From Ectopseudomonas mendocina (GTDB taxonomy: Bacteria; Pseudomonadota; Gammaproteobacteria; Pseudomonadales; Pseudomonadaceae): 64,000 nt of DNA. This document shows positions 1 through 8,442 of this stretch, piece after piece. The position numbers and the translations under genes were made by a program. The notes below the pieces were generated by a model. It was given only the letters and a program-made list of their open reading frames with translations. It was not told the origin of the DNA and did not search any database. How positions within the stretch are numbered: the first letter of the stretch is position 1; every line of letters starts with the position of its first letter. The stretch covers positions 157,249 to 221,248 of the forward strand of contig NZ_JADTQG010000010.1 of the NCBI RefSeq assembly GCF_016008875.1, given 5' to 3'.

Positions 1-170
1 CCGAACTAGAGGAGCTCGTCCAGTTGCCGGATCACGACGAGCTAGCTAGCGACCTGCTCCTGCTCGACGAGGACGACAGCCCCACTCCCTTCCCCACCCA
101 GCCGGATCCGCGCCTACAGCGCGTGGCGCGGCTGGCCGCCCTCGACCCTGACGATGGAATAGCCCTATGA
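1..170 (+). CDS. traG: TraG/VirD4-type coupling protein, C-terminal end (partial)
   Basis: Only the last 55 residues are in the window, in the frame that ends with TGA at 168-170. The tail is acidic and ends RVARLAALDPDDGIAL, which I recognise as the typical C-terminus of TraG coupling proteins in Tn4371-like elements. These inner-membrane ATPases link the relaxosome to the mating channel. The stop overlaps the ATG of the next gene (ATGA), and a complete trb cluster follows, which supports the call. No catalytic motif is visible because the ATPase domain lies outside the window. Confidence 0.8.
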   Translation, partial: ELEELVQLPDHDELASDLLLLDEDDSPTPFPTQPDPRLQRVARLAALDPDDGIAL

Positions 171-601
171 GCCGAGCCCGCCTCAATCTGTTTATCCAAC
201 CCGAGCATGCCAAGCGCCTGAACGAACTGGCAATCACCAAGGGCGTATCGAAGTCCTCGATCATCGCTGCGGCGCTGGCCTCCTGGCTGTCGCCCGAGTC
301 CGGCGAGCAGCGCGAGGTGGCCATGGCCAAGCGTCTGGATCGACTGTCGCGCCAGTTCGAGCGGCTGGAGCGCGACCAGAACATCCTCATCGAGACCGTG
401 GCGCTCTACGTGCGCTACTACCTCACGGTCAGCACACCGGTACCAGAGGCGCATCAGGAAGCAGCACGCGCGCAGGGCAAGCTGCGCTTCAGCCAGTTCG
501 TCGAACAACTGGGGCGCCACCTGCAGCGCGGACGCAGCCTGGTCAGAGACGTACACGAAGAGGTTCAGGCAGAGGCTCAGGTCTCGGGAGAGCGTTCATG
601 A
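167..601 (+). CDS. CopG-family ribbon-helix-helix regulator of the conjugation cluster
   Basis: A 144-residue protein. Residues 1-45 (MSRARLNLFIQPEHAKRL then a KGVSKSSIIAAAL helix) have the pattern of a ribbon-helix-helix DNA-binding fold. The middle third is a charged helix likely to mediate oligomerisation, and the tail is rich in Glu, Arg and Gln. The start overlaps the traG stop by 3 nt and its end overlaps trbB by 4 nt, so it is translated with the transfer operon. A CopG-like gene between traG and trbB is standard in Tn4371-type elements, where it probably autoregulates transfer. Targets are unknown. Confidence 0.82.
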   Translation: MSRARLNLFIQPEHAKRLNELAITKGVSKSSIIAAALASWLSPESGEQREVAMAKRLDRLSRQFERLERDQNILIETVALYVRYYLTVSTPVPEAHQEAARAQGKLRFSQFVEQLGRHLQRGRSLVRDVHEEVQAEAQVSGERS

Positions 602-1629
602 CTGTCGCCTTTTCCCCAGCGCTGAGTGCAGCGGCAGCTTCTCTGGATCGGCGCACGCGCATGTTGCGCACGGCGATGGGCCCGCTCATCGCTGCCGCTC
701 TGGACGACCCGGACGTGGTCGAGGTGATGCTCAACCCCGATGGCGTGCTTTGGCTGGATCGCCTGTCCGCTGGCCGCGCTCATCTGGGCACGCTGGCAGC
801 TGCCGACGGTGAACGGATCATCCGACTGGTGGCAGCGCATGTCGGCCAGGAAGTACATCGCAACAAGCCGCTGCTGAGTGCCGAGTTGCCAGGAACTGGC
901 GAGCGCTTCGAAGGTGTACTGCCGCCAGTGGTGGCCGGGCCGACCTTCGCTCTACGCAAACGCGCCGCCGGCGTCATCCCGCTAAACCAGTATGTGGCTG
1001 ACGGCATCCTCAGCGCTGCCCAGGCAGAGCACCTACGCGTGGCCGTGTGTGAGCGGCAGAACATCCTGGTCGCCGGCGGCACCAGCAGCGGCAAGACCAC
1101 TCTGGCCAACGCTCTGCTGGCCGAGGTGGCCGGCAGTGGTGACCGTGTGCTGGTGCTTGAGGACACGATCGAGTTGCAGTGCCCGGCCCTCGATCACGTT
1201 GCCCTACGCACCAAGCCCGGCGTGGTCTCCATGGCTGATCTGGTGCGCAGCACGCTGCGTTTGCGCCCCGATCGCGTGGTGGTCGGCGAAGTGCGCGGCG
1301 GCGAGGCGCTGGACCTGGTCAAGGCCTGGGGCACCGGCCATCCCGGCGGCATCGCCACCATTCATGCAGGTTCCGCCCAGGGCGCGCTGTTGCGCCTGGA
1401 GCAACTGATCTTGGAAGTCGCCCTGACCGCGCCGCGGGCGCTGATCGCCGAGGCGGTCAACCTGGTGGTGTTTCTCGCCGGGCGTGGCAGCACGCGCTAT
1501 GTCCAGCAGATCGCCCGCGTCACCGGCTATGACGAGCGCAGCTATCAACTTACGTCCATCGCCCCCGCATTCATTCCTTCGCTTACTCAGGAAAACAGCC
1601 ATGACTGCCTGCCATCCCCGCGTTGCTAA
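598..1629 (+). CDS. trbB: Conjugal transfer ATPase TrbB (VirB11 family)
   Basis: A 343-residue VirB11-type secretion ATPase, a cytosolic hexamer that powers pilus and channel assembly of the mating-pair type IV secretion system. Walker A is GGTSSGKTTL at about residue 159. An Asp box (LVLEDTIELQ), a Walker B-like segment (RPDRVVVGEVRGGEAL) and the His box (GHPGGIATIHAGS) follow in order. Its last 29 bases overlap the start of trbC. Length and order match TrbB of IncP and Tn4371-like systems. Confidence 0.95.
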   Translation: MTVAFSPALSAAAASLDRRTRMLRTAMGPLIAAALDDPDVVEVMLNPDGVLWLDRLSAGRAHLGTLAAADGERIIRLVAAHVGQEVHRNKPLLSAELPGTGERFEGVLPPVVAGPTFALRKRAAGVIPLNQYVADGILSAAQAEHLRVAVCERQNILVAGGTSSGKTTLANALLAEVAGSGDRVLVLEDTIELQCPALDHVALRTKPGVVSMADLVRSTLRLRPDRVVVGEVRGGEALDLVKAWGTGHPGGIATIHAGSAQGALLRLEQLILEVALTAPRALIAEAVNLVVFLAGRGSTRYVQQIARVTGYDERSYQLTSIAPAFIPSLTQENSHDCLPSPRC

Positions 1630-1942
1630 TCGTCGCCGCTCCGTTGGTGCCTTGATGCTAGGAGCCCTATGCCTGGGCGCCTCCCTGCCGGTTCTCGCAG
1701 CCGGCTCCGGAATGCCCTGGGAAGGGCCGCTGCAATCGATCCTTGACTCGGTACAGGGGCCGGTAGCGCGCATCATCGCGGTGATCATCATCATTACCAC
1801 AGGCCTGACGCTGGCCTTCGGCGATACCAGCGGCGGCTTTCGCAAGCTGATCCAGATCGTCTTCGGCCTGTCGATTGCCTTCGCCGCGTCGTCATTCTTC
1901 CTCAGCTTTTTCAGCTTTGCCGGCGGGGCGGTGATCGCATGA
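1601..1942 (+). CDS. trbC: TrbC/VirB2-type pilin precursor
   Basis: A 113-residue protein. I chose the ATG at 1601, preceded by AGGAAA, rather than upstream in-frame starts that lie inside trbB. It has a long signal peptide ending in a VLAAGSG-like cleavage region, then two hydrophobic helices (IIAVIIIITTGLTLAFG, and IVFGLSIAFAASSFF) separated by a short polar loop. This is the VirB2/TrbC pilin architecture. It should form the conjugative pilus after processing. The end overlaps trbD by 4 nt. Confidence 0.9.
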   Translation: MTACHPRVANRRRSVGALMLGALCLGASLPVLAAGSGMPWEGPLQSILDSVQGPVARIIAVIIIITTGLTLAFGDTSGGFRKLIQIVFGLSIAFAASSFFLSFFSFAGGAVIA

Positions 1943-2211
1943 ACGGCGAGCGCGAACTCATACCCGGCTTCGAGGTACCACTGCACAGCTCCCTGGCCGA
2001 GCCGATCCTGCTCGGCGGAGCCCCGCGCAACGTAGCGATCCTCAACGGCACCCTGGCGGCTGTGGTCGGCTTGGGCCTGCAGTTGTGGCTGCCAGGCCTG
2101 GCGCTGTGGTTGGTCGGCCACTCGCTGGCGGTCTGGGGTGCCCGTCTGGACCCGCAGTTCCTGCAGGTGTTTGCCCGGCACATCAAGCAGCCGTCGCTGC
2201 TGGATGTGTGA
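1939..2211 (+). CDS. trbD: Conjugal transfer protein TrbD (VirB3 family)
   Basis: A 90-residue inner-membrane protein. The N-terminus (ELIPGFEVPLHSSLAEP, then LLGGAPR) is typical of TrbD/VirB3, followed by a hydrophobic hairpin around residues 35-70. VirB3 proteins associate with the VirB4 ATPase encoded next (trbE), and in some systems the two are fused. The ATGA overlap with trbC suggests coupled translation. Eleven bases separate its stop from trbE. Confidence 0.9.
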   Translation: MNGERELIPGFEVPLHSSLAEPILLGGAPRNVAILNGTLAAVVGLGLQLWLPGLALWLVGHSLAVWGARLDPQFLQVFARHIKQPSLLDV

Positions 2212-2221
2212 GGAGCCCGCC

Positions 2222-4651
2222 ATGCTGAACCTCACCGAATACCAGCGCCGCCCCGCCCAGCTTTCAGACTGGCTGCCCTGGGCCGGCCTGGTCGCCCCCG
2301 GCGTCGTGTTGAACAAGGACGGCTCGTTCCAGCGCAGCTTGCGCTTTCGCGGGCCAGACCTGGACAGCGCCACCCAAGGCGAGTTGGTAGCTACGTCGGC
2401 GCGCCTGAACAACGCCCTGCGTCGCCTCGGCTCGGGCTGGGCGTTGTTTATCGAGGCCGAGCGCCTGGCGGCCGCCGACTACCCTGACAGCGACTTTCCA
2501 GAGCCGTTGTCCTGGCTGGTAGACGAGGAGCGCCGCGCCGCTTTCAAGGCCCAGGGTAGCCACTTCGAGAGCAACTACCACCTGACGCTGCTCTATCTGC
2601 CGCCGGAGGAATCGCGCTCGCGCGCCGCCGGCCTGCTCTACGAGCACCGGCCGCAACGCGGCGTCGACTGGCGCGAACGGCTGACTGCCTTTCTCGCCGA
2701 AACGGATCGTTTCTTCGACCTGCTGGACGGAGTGATGCCAGAGCTTGCCTGGCTCGATGACAGCCAGACGCTGACTTACCTGCATGCCACGATTTCGACC
2801 CAACGCCAGCGTGTGGCTGTACCCAAGGTCCCCTTCCACCTCGATGCCCTGCTGGCCGATAGCCCCCTGACCACTGGCCTAGCGCCGCGTCTCGGCGAGC
2901 AGCACCTGCGCACGCTGTCGGTACGTGGTTTCCCCACCTCGACGTGGCCAGGCGTGCTGGACGACCTTAACCGTCTGGGCTTCGCCTATCGCTGGTCGAC
3001 CCGCTTTATCTGCCTGGACAAGGACGAGGCCGAGAAGGAACTGGTGCGCCTGCGCCGGCAGTGGTTTGCCAAACGCAAGGGTGTCCTGGCGCTGCTGCGC
3101 GAAGCGATCTTCCAGCAGGAAAGCCCGCTGCTCGACAGCGACGCCGCGAACAAGGCCTGCGACGCCGACGCGGCGTTGCAGGAACTCGGCGCCGACCAGG
3201 TCGCGTTTGGCTATGTGACCGCCACCGTGACGGTGAGCGATGCCGACGCCCAGGTCGCCGACGAGAAGCTGCGCCGGGTCGAGCGGGTGATCCAAGGCCG
3301 CGGTTTTGTCACCATCGCAGAGAGCCTCAACGCGGTGGAGGCCTGGTTGTCGTCGATCCCCGGCAACGCCTACGCCAATGTCCGCCAGCCGCTGATCTCC
3401 ACGCTCAACCTCGGGCATCTGGTGCCGGTCTCGGCAGTCTGGGCCGGCCCGGCACGCAACGACCACCTGAATGGCCCGCCGTTGGTGATCACCCGCACCG
3501 ATGGCGCAACGCCGTTTCGCCTGGTTACCCACGTTGGCGATGTCGGCCACACCCTGGTGGCCGGCCCTACCGGCATGGGCAAGTCGGTGTTGCTGGCGAC
3601 CCTGGCCCTGCAGTTTCGCCGCTACCCGGGCTCGCGCCTGTTTCTGTTCGATATGGGGCGCTCGCTGCGCGCGACGGTGCTGGGCCTGGGTGGCGAGCAC
3701 TACGACCTCGGCAGCGACGGTGACCTGGCCTTCCAGCCCCTCGCGCGCATCGATCAGCCGGGATACCGAGCCTGGGCCGCCGAATGGCTGGAGGCTCGCC
3801 TGCTGCAGGAAGGCGTGGCCGTCGTCCCCGAGCAGAAGGCGGCGCTGTGGACAGCGCTCGACAGCCTGGCCGGCGCGCCCGAGGCGCAGCGCACACTGAC
3901 CGGCTTGTCGGTGCTGCTGCAGGACAACGCCCTGCGCCAGGCACTGCAACCCTACGTGCTGGGTGGTGCTCATGGCGCATTGCTGGATGCCGATCAGGAT
4001 CGGCTGGGCAGCGCCGACGTACAGTGTTTCGAGATGGAGGAACTGATGCACAGCAAGGCGGCGGTGGCTGCCGTGCTGAGCTACCTGTTCGCTCGCTTCG
4101 AGGAACGTTTCGACGGCGCGCCGACACTGCTGATCCTCGACGAGGCTTGGCTGTTTCTCGACGATCCGCTGTTCGCCGCGCGCATCCGCCAGTGGCTCAA
4201 GACCCTGCGCAAGAAGAACGTCAGCGTCATCTTCGCCACCCAGTCGCTGGCCGACATCAAGGATTCCAGCATCGCTGCGGCAATCATCGAGAGCTGCGCC
4301 AGCCGCATCTTTCTGCCCAACCCGCAGGCGGGCGAACCGCAGATCCGCGGCATCTACCAAAGCTTCGGCCTCAATGACCGGCAGATCGAGATCGTCGCCC
4401 AGGCCACGCCCAAGCGTGACTACTACTTCCAGTCGCGCCTGGGCAACCGCCTGTTCGACCTCGATCTGGGGCCGGTGGCGCTGGCCTTCGCCGCCTCGGC
4501 CAGCCCGGCCGAGCAGCGTGAGATCGACCGCATCCTGCAGGCGTCCGGCGCCGCCGGTTTCGCCCCTGTCTGGTTGCGTCACCGTAGCCTGGACTGGGCT
4601 GCCGACCTGCTCACCGCTTATCCCTCATCACACAAGGAGTGCCTGCCATGA
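2222..4651 (+). CDS. trbE: Conjugal transfer ATPase TrbE (VirB4 family)
   Basis: An 809-residue VirB4-type ATPase. I placed the start at ATG 2222, after GAGGAG, because the residues upstream read as trbD in another frame. The N-terminal half is the CagE/TrbE/VirB domain. Walker A (GPTGMGKSVLL) is at about residue 447 and Walker B (LLILDEAWLFLDD) at about 636, followed by a FATQSLADI motif. VirB4 energises pilin extraction and substrate transfer at the inner membrane. The stop overlaps the trbJ start. Confidence 0.96.
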   Translation: MLNLTEYQRRPAQLSDWLPWAGLVAPGVVLNKDGSFQRSLRFRGPDLDSATQGELVATSARLNNALRRLGSGWALFIEAERLAAADYPDSDFPEPLSWLVDEERRAAFKAQGSHFESNYHLTLLYLPPEESRSRAAGLLYEHRPQRGVDWRERLTAFLAETDRFFDLLDGVMPELAWLDDSQTLTYLHATISTQRQRVAVPKVPFHLDALLADSPLTTGLAPRLGEQHLRTLSVRGFPTSTWPGVLDDLNRLGFAYRWSTRFICLDKDEAEKELVRLRRQWFAKRKGVLALLREAIFQQESPLLDSDAANKACDADAALQELGADQVAFGYVTATVTVSDADAQVADEKLRRVERVIQGRGFVTIAESLNAVEAWLSSIPGNAYANVRQPLISTLNLGHLVPVSAVWAGPARNDHLNGPPLVITRTDGATPFRLVTHVGDVGHTLVAGPTGMGKSVLLATLALQFRRYPGSRLFLFDMGRSLRATVLGLGGEHYDLGSDGDLAFQPLARIDQPGYRAWAAEWLEARLLQEGVAVVPEQKAALWTALDSLAGAPEAQRTLTGLSVLLQDNALRQALQPYVLGGAHGALLDADQDRLGSADVQCFEMEELMHSKAAVAAVLSYLFARFEERFDGAPTLLILDEAWLFLDDPLFAARIRQWLKTLRKKNVSVIFATQSLADIKDSSIAAAIIESCASRIFLPNPQAGEPQIRGIYQSFGLNDRQIEIVAQATPKRDYYFQSRLGNRLFDLDLGPVALAFAASASPAEQREIDRILQASGAAGFAPVWLRHRSLDWAADLLTAYPSSHKECLP

Positions 4652-5382
4652 GATCCCCTGCCCACCGTTTTCCCGGCGCAACGTTGCTGGTACTGGGTCT
4701 GCTGGCCTTGAAGCCGGCCAACGCCTTCACCGTAATCGATCCGACCAACCTGGTGCAGAACACCTTGACCGCAGTACGCACCCTGGAGATGGCGAACAAC
4801 CAGGTTCGCCAGTTGCAGAACGAGACCCAGATGCTGCTGAACCAGGCCCGTCATCTGCAGCGCCTGGACTACAACGTAGTCCGCCAGTTGCGCGCGAGCC
4901 TGGCCAATACCGAGCGGCTGCTCGCCGAGGCGCAAGGGCTGGCCTACGAAGTGCAGCGCCTGGATCAGGAGTTCAGCCGACTCTACCCGAACGAGTACAG
5001 CAGCGATGTCAGCAGCCAACGCCTGGCAGAAGAAGCACGCGAACGCTGGCAGCAGGGCCTCGACGGGCTGCATACGGCGCTGCGTGTACAGGCTCAGGTG
5101 ACGCAGAACCTGGCCGAGGATGAGAGCGCCTTGGCCGCGCTAGTGCAGCAGAGCCAGTCCGCGGGTGGCGCCTTGCAGGCTGCCCAGGCCACCAACCAGT
5201 TGCTGGCCCTACAGGCCAAGCAGTCTATCCAGGCGCAGCAACTGCAGATCACCCAGAACCGCGCCGTCGCCCTGGAGCTTGCGCGCCAGACTGCAGCAGC
5301 CGAGGAGGCGCGCGAACGGCGGCGGCGCTTTATGGGCAGCGGCACGCCCTACACCCCCTACCCCGTGCAGTTCTATCGGTAG
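4648..5382 (+). CDS. trbJ: Conjugal transfer protein TrbJ (VirB5-like)
   Basis: A 244-residue secreted protein. ATG 4648 is preferred over an in-frame GTG at 4639 because AAGGAG at 4634-4639 is correctly spaced for it. A signal peptide (LLVLGLLALKPANA) precedes FTVIDPTNLVQNTLTAVR, a TrbJ hallmark. The rest is almost entirely Gln-rich coiled coil, as in VirB5/TrbJ minor pilins. Its position after trbE is the usual one. It ends in a short Pro/Tyr-rich tail. Confidence 0.92.
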   Translation: MRSPAHRFPGATLLVLGLLALKPANAFTVIDPTNLVQNTLTAVRTLEMANNQVRQLQNETQMLLNQARHLQRLDYNVVRQLRASLANTERLLAEAQGLAYEVQRLDQEFSRLYPNEYSSDVSSQRLAEEARERWQQGLDGLHTALRVQAQVTQNLAEDESALAALVQQSQSAGGALQAAQATNQLLALQAKQSIQAQQLQITQNRAVALELARQTAAAEEARERRRRFMGSGTPYTPYPVQFYR

Positions 5383-5394
5383 GGAGGCGACTCC

Positions 5395-5580
5395 ATGAGA
5401 TTCCTGACACTGCTGCCGCTGTTGGTGCTGGTCGCCTGCGGACAGGGCGACAACGGCGTCATGGCTCGGCAAGACGATGCGACTGAACGCTTCTACTCGG
5501 GCAGAGCTCGACCCGGCGAGTTTCTCCGTCCTGCTGATCTACCCGCCATACCGCCAAGTTTCGACGAGGACGTGCAATGA
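5395..5580 (+). CDS. Small lipoprotein, TrbK-like (entry-exclusion position)
   Basis: A 61-residue protein with a lipoprotein signal (LLPLLVLVAC, Cys at residue 15) and a short polar remainder. GGGAGG precedes the ATG. It sits exactly between trbJ and trbL, where IncP-type clusters encode the entry-exclusion lipoprotein TrbK, so surface exclusion is the likely role. The call rests on position, size and lipobox, because sequence conservation in this class is poor. The end overlaps trbL by 4 nt. Confidence 0.7.
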   Translation: MRFLTLLPLLVLVACGQGDNGVMARQDDATERFYSGRARPGEFLRPADLPAIPPSFDEDVQ

Positions 5581-6737
5581 ACGACGTCAGCGTGATCGAC
5601 CGTTTCCTCGAGGTGTTCGGGCTGTATATCGACACCGGCTTCGGCCTGCTCGGCGGCGAGGTGGCCTTTCTCACCATGACCCTGGTGGTGATCGACATGA
5701 CCCTGGCCGGACTGTTCTGGGCCATGGGCGGTGAGGATGTCAGCGCCAAACTGATCCGCAAGACCCTCTATGTCGGTGCCTTCGCCTTCATCATCGGCAA
5801 TTTCAACGCCCTGGCGAAGATCGTCTTCAACTCCTTCGCCGGGTTGGGTCTGCTGGCCTCAGGTTCCGGGTTGAGTCATGCGGAGTTTCTGCAGCCAGGA
5901 CGATTGGCCGCGATTGGGGTTGATGCCGGAGGGCCGCTGCTTGAGCAGATCAGCAAGCTAAGCGGCTTTCCCGAAGTCTTCGGCAACCTGCACAGCATCC
6001 TGGTGCTGTTCCTGGCCTGGCTGGTGGTGATCGTCAGTTTCTTCTTCCTGGCCATTCAGCTGTTCGTGACCTTGGTCGAGTTCAAGCTGACCACCCTCGC
6101 AGGCTTCGTGCTGGTGCCTTTTGCGCTATGGAACAAGACCGCCTTTCTCGCCGAGAAGGTGCTGGGCAATGTGGTCGCGTCCGGCATCAAGGTGCTGGTG
6201 CTGGCGGTGATCGTCGGCATTGGCAGCGGGCTCTTCGCCGAGTTCCAGGCTATGCCGGACGAGCCCTCCATCGACCATGCACTCGTGGTCATGCTCGCCT
6301 CGCTGGCCTTGCTCGGCCTGGGCATTTTCGGGCCGGGTATTGCTACCGGGTTGGTCTCCGGCGCACCGCAACTGGGTGCTGGTGCAGCAGCCGGTACCGC
6401 GTTAGGCGCAGCGGGCATGGCAGCAGGTGCTGCTGCAGTCGCCACAGGTGTCGGCGGCGCGGTACTGGCCGGCGCACGCATGGCACCCGGTGCAGCACGC
6501 TTGGCAATAGGCGGCGCTCGCTCTCTGGCAGGTGCCCCCTCCGGCGCTGCAGCAGGTGGTGCCCCAGCAGCTTCCGATCCTGCAACCGCCCCGACCAAAC
6601 AGCCCGGCTGGGCCAGGCGCCTGCAGCGCAGGCAACAACTCTCACAGGCTACCAGCACGGTCGCCCACACCTTGCGTGGTGGCGATGGCGGTGGCTCATC
6701 ACCTGGGCCGCAGATCCGCGACCCATCGAATTCGTGA
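5577..6737 (+). CDS. trbL: Conjugal transfer protein TrbL (VirB6 family)
   Basis: A 386-residue polytopic inner-membrane protein. Several transmembrane helices cover roughly residues 20-255, including a strongly hydrophobic segment (LVVIVSFFFLAIQLFVTL). The C-terminal third is a low-complexity Gly/Ala-rich stretch followed by a Pro/Ser-rich cytosolic tail. This VirB6/TrbL arrangement forms the inner-membrane channel for the DNA substrate. The Ala/Gly tract has high GC and may be variable between related elements. The next gene starts 13 nt downstream. Confidence 0.93.
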   Translation: MNDVSVIDRFLEVFGLYIDTGFGLLGGEVAFLTMTLVVIDMTLAGLFWAMGGEDVSAKLIRKTLYVGAFAFIIGNFNALAKIVFNSFAGLGLLASGSGLSHAEFLQPGRLAAIGVDAGGPLLEQISKLSGFPEVFGNLHSILVLFLAWLVVIVSFFFLAIQLFVTLVEFKLTTLAGFVLVPFALWNKTAFLAEKVLGNVVASGIKVLVLAVIVGIGSGLFAEFQAMPDEPSIDHALVVMLASLALLGLGIFGPGIATGLVSGAPQLGAGAAAGTALGAAGMAAGAAAVATGVGGAVLAGARMAPGAARLAIGGARSLAGAPSGAAAGGAPAASDPATAPTKQPGWARRLQRRQQLSQATSTVAHTLRGGDGGGSSPGPQIRDPSNS

Positions 6738-6749
6738 AGGAGGACGAGG

Positions 6750-7457
6750 ATGCGATTCACACGTCCACGGGTGCGCTATAGCGACTCCCATCAGCCTGTC
6801 ACCCCTTATCAGGAAGCGGCACAGGCCTGGGACCTGCGCATGGGCAGCAGCCTGGCGCAGGCACGCAACTGGCGGCTGATGGCCTTCGGCTGCCTGGGCC
6901 TGGCGCTACTGATGGCGGGCGGCCTGGTCTGGCGTTCGGCGCAGTCGTCGGTCACGCCCTACGTGGTGGAGGTCGACAACCTCGGCCAAGTGCGCGCCGT
7001 CGGCGAAGCCGCTAGCCCCTACCAACCCCAGGATGCGCAGATCGCCCATCACCTGGCGCGCTTTATCGAGCAGGTGCGCTCGCTATCAATCGATCCGGTG
7101 GTGGTGCGGCAGAACTGGCTGGAGGCCTATCACTCCACCACCGACCGCGGTGCGGCAACCCTCAATGATTATGCCCGCGCCAACGATCCCTTCACCCGGG
7201 TCGGCAAGGAGTCGGTATCGGTCGAGGTCACCAGCGTGGTGCGTGCCAGCGACAGTTCGTTCCAGGTGCGCTGGATCGAACGCCGTTTCGTGAATGGTTC
7301 AGCCGCCGGCCTGGAGCGCTGGACGGCGGTGATCTCTCTGGTACTGCAGCCTCCACGCACCGAGGAAAAACTGCGCCGCAACCCACTGGGCATCTACGTC
7401 AACGGCCTGTCCTGGAGCCGTGAGCTGGACACTACGGAAGGAGCCAAGAAACCATGA
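6750..7457 (+). CDS. trbF: Conjugal transfer protein TrbF (VirB8 family)
   Basis: A 235-residue protein with a short cytosolic N-terminus containing the family motif NPYQEAAQ-like (TPYQEAAQAWDLRMG). One transmembrane helix follows near residues 45-65, then a periplasmic NTF2-like VirB8 domain. VirB8/TrbF nucleates the inner-membrane assembly and contacts VirB10 (TrbI). AAGGAGGA precedes the ATG and the stop overlaps trbG by 4 nt. Confidence 0.94.
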   Translation: MRFTRPRVRYSDSHQPVTPYQEAAQAWDLRMGSSLAQARNWRLMAFGCLGLALLMAGGLVWRSAQSSVTPYVVEVDNLGQVRAVGEAASPYQPQDAQIAHHLARFIEQVRSLSIDPVVVRQNWLEAYHSTTDRGAATLNDYARANDPFTRVGKESVSVEVTSVVRASDSSFQVRWIERRFVNGSAAGLERWTAVISLVLQPPRTEEKLRRNPLGIYVNGLSWSRELDTTEGAKKP

Positions 7458-8440
7458 AAACCTCCCTCAACCTCTTAATCTGCCCTCTTCTGCTAAGCGT
7501 GCTGGCCGGCTGTGCCGGCCAGGAACCGCCAGTGATCGCGCTGGATGAACCGGTAGAAGCGCAGCGCCTGCCGGAGCCGCCCAAGCCCATTGAGGTAGTG
7601 GAAGTACCCAAGCCACTGGCCCTGCCCGCCCAGCTCAAGCCACTGCCGGAAACTCAGCGCAGTAAGCCGGCCAAGGAACCGGCCGATGAGCGCGTGCGGG
7701 TCTCGCGTGCCAATCGCGACGCCCGCGTGGCACCGAGTCGCGAGGGCTATATCAACGCCATCCAGGTGTGGCCCTACTCCGATGGCGCGCTGTATCAGGT
7801 GTACGCCAGCCCAGGACGGGTGACCGCAATCAACCTGCAGCCCGGCGAGGAACTTGTCACCGTAGCCGCTGGCGACACCGTGCGCTGGATCGTCGGCGAC
7901 ACCACCAGCGGAAGCGGAGACGAGCTACGCACCAGCGTGCTGATAAAGCCGACACGCGTCGACCTCAAGACCAACCTGGTGATCACCACCACGCGCCGTA
8001 CCTACCTGATCGAGCTGAGTTCCACAGAGCAGGCCTGGATGGCGTCGGTGTCCTGGGACTATCCGAAGGATCACATGCTCTCCCTGCAACGCCGCGCCAG
8101 CATCGCCCAGGCCGCAGCGCCGGTGGATGCCGGCCTAACGCTGGAGCAGCTGCGCTTTCGTTATGCGATCAGCGGCAGCAATCCACCCTGGAAACCGCTG
8201 CGCGCTTTCGATGACGGCCGCAAGGTGTATATCCAGTTCCCCGCCGGTATCGCCCAAGGCGAGCTGCCGCCGCTGTTCGTAATTGGCCCCGAAGGTGATG
8301 GACAGCTGGTCAACTATCGCTTCCGCTCGCCCTACTACATCGTCGACCGTCTATTCGGCGCAGCCGAGCTGCGCCTGGGCGCCGACAAGGGTGACGTGGT
8401 GCGGATCGAGCGCACCGATGGCGTGGCACGGAGGCCCTGA
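7454..8440 (+). CDS. trbG: Conjugal transfer protein TrbG (VirB9 family)
   Basis: A 328-residue lipoprotein-type VirB9 homologue. The signal ends in a lipobox (SVLAGC, Cys near residue 22) and is followed by a Pro-rich linker. A beta-rich domain contains the family sequence YSDGALYQVYASPGRVTAI, and the C-terminal domain starts around residue 235 (FRYAISG). With TrbI it builds the outer-membrane core complex. It directly precedes trbI. Confidence 0.94.
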   Translation: MKTSLNLLICPLLLSVLAGCAGQEPPVIALDEPVEAQRLPEPPKPIEVVEVPKPLALPAQLKPLPETQRSKPAKEPADERVRVSRANRDARVAPSREGYINAIQVWPYSDGALYQVYASPGRVTAINLQPGEELVTVAAGDTVRWIVGDTTSGSGDELRTSVLIKPTRVDLKTNLVITTTRRTYLIELSSTEQAWMASVSWDYPKDHMLSLQRRASIAQAAAPVDAGLTLEQLRFRYAISGSNPPWKPLRAFDDGRKVYIQFPAGIAQGELPPLFVIGPEGDGQLVNYRFRSPYYIVDRLFGAAELRLGADKGDVVRIERTDGVARRP

Positions 8441-8442
8441 GC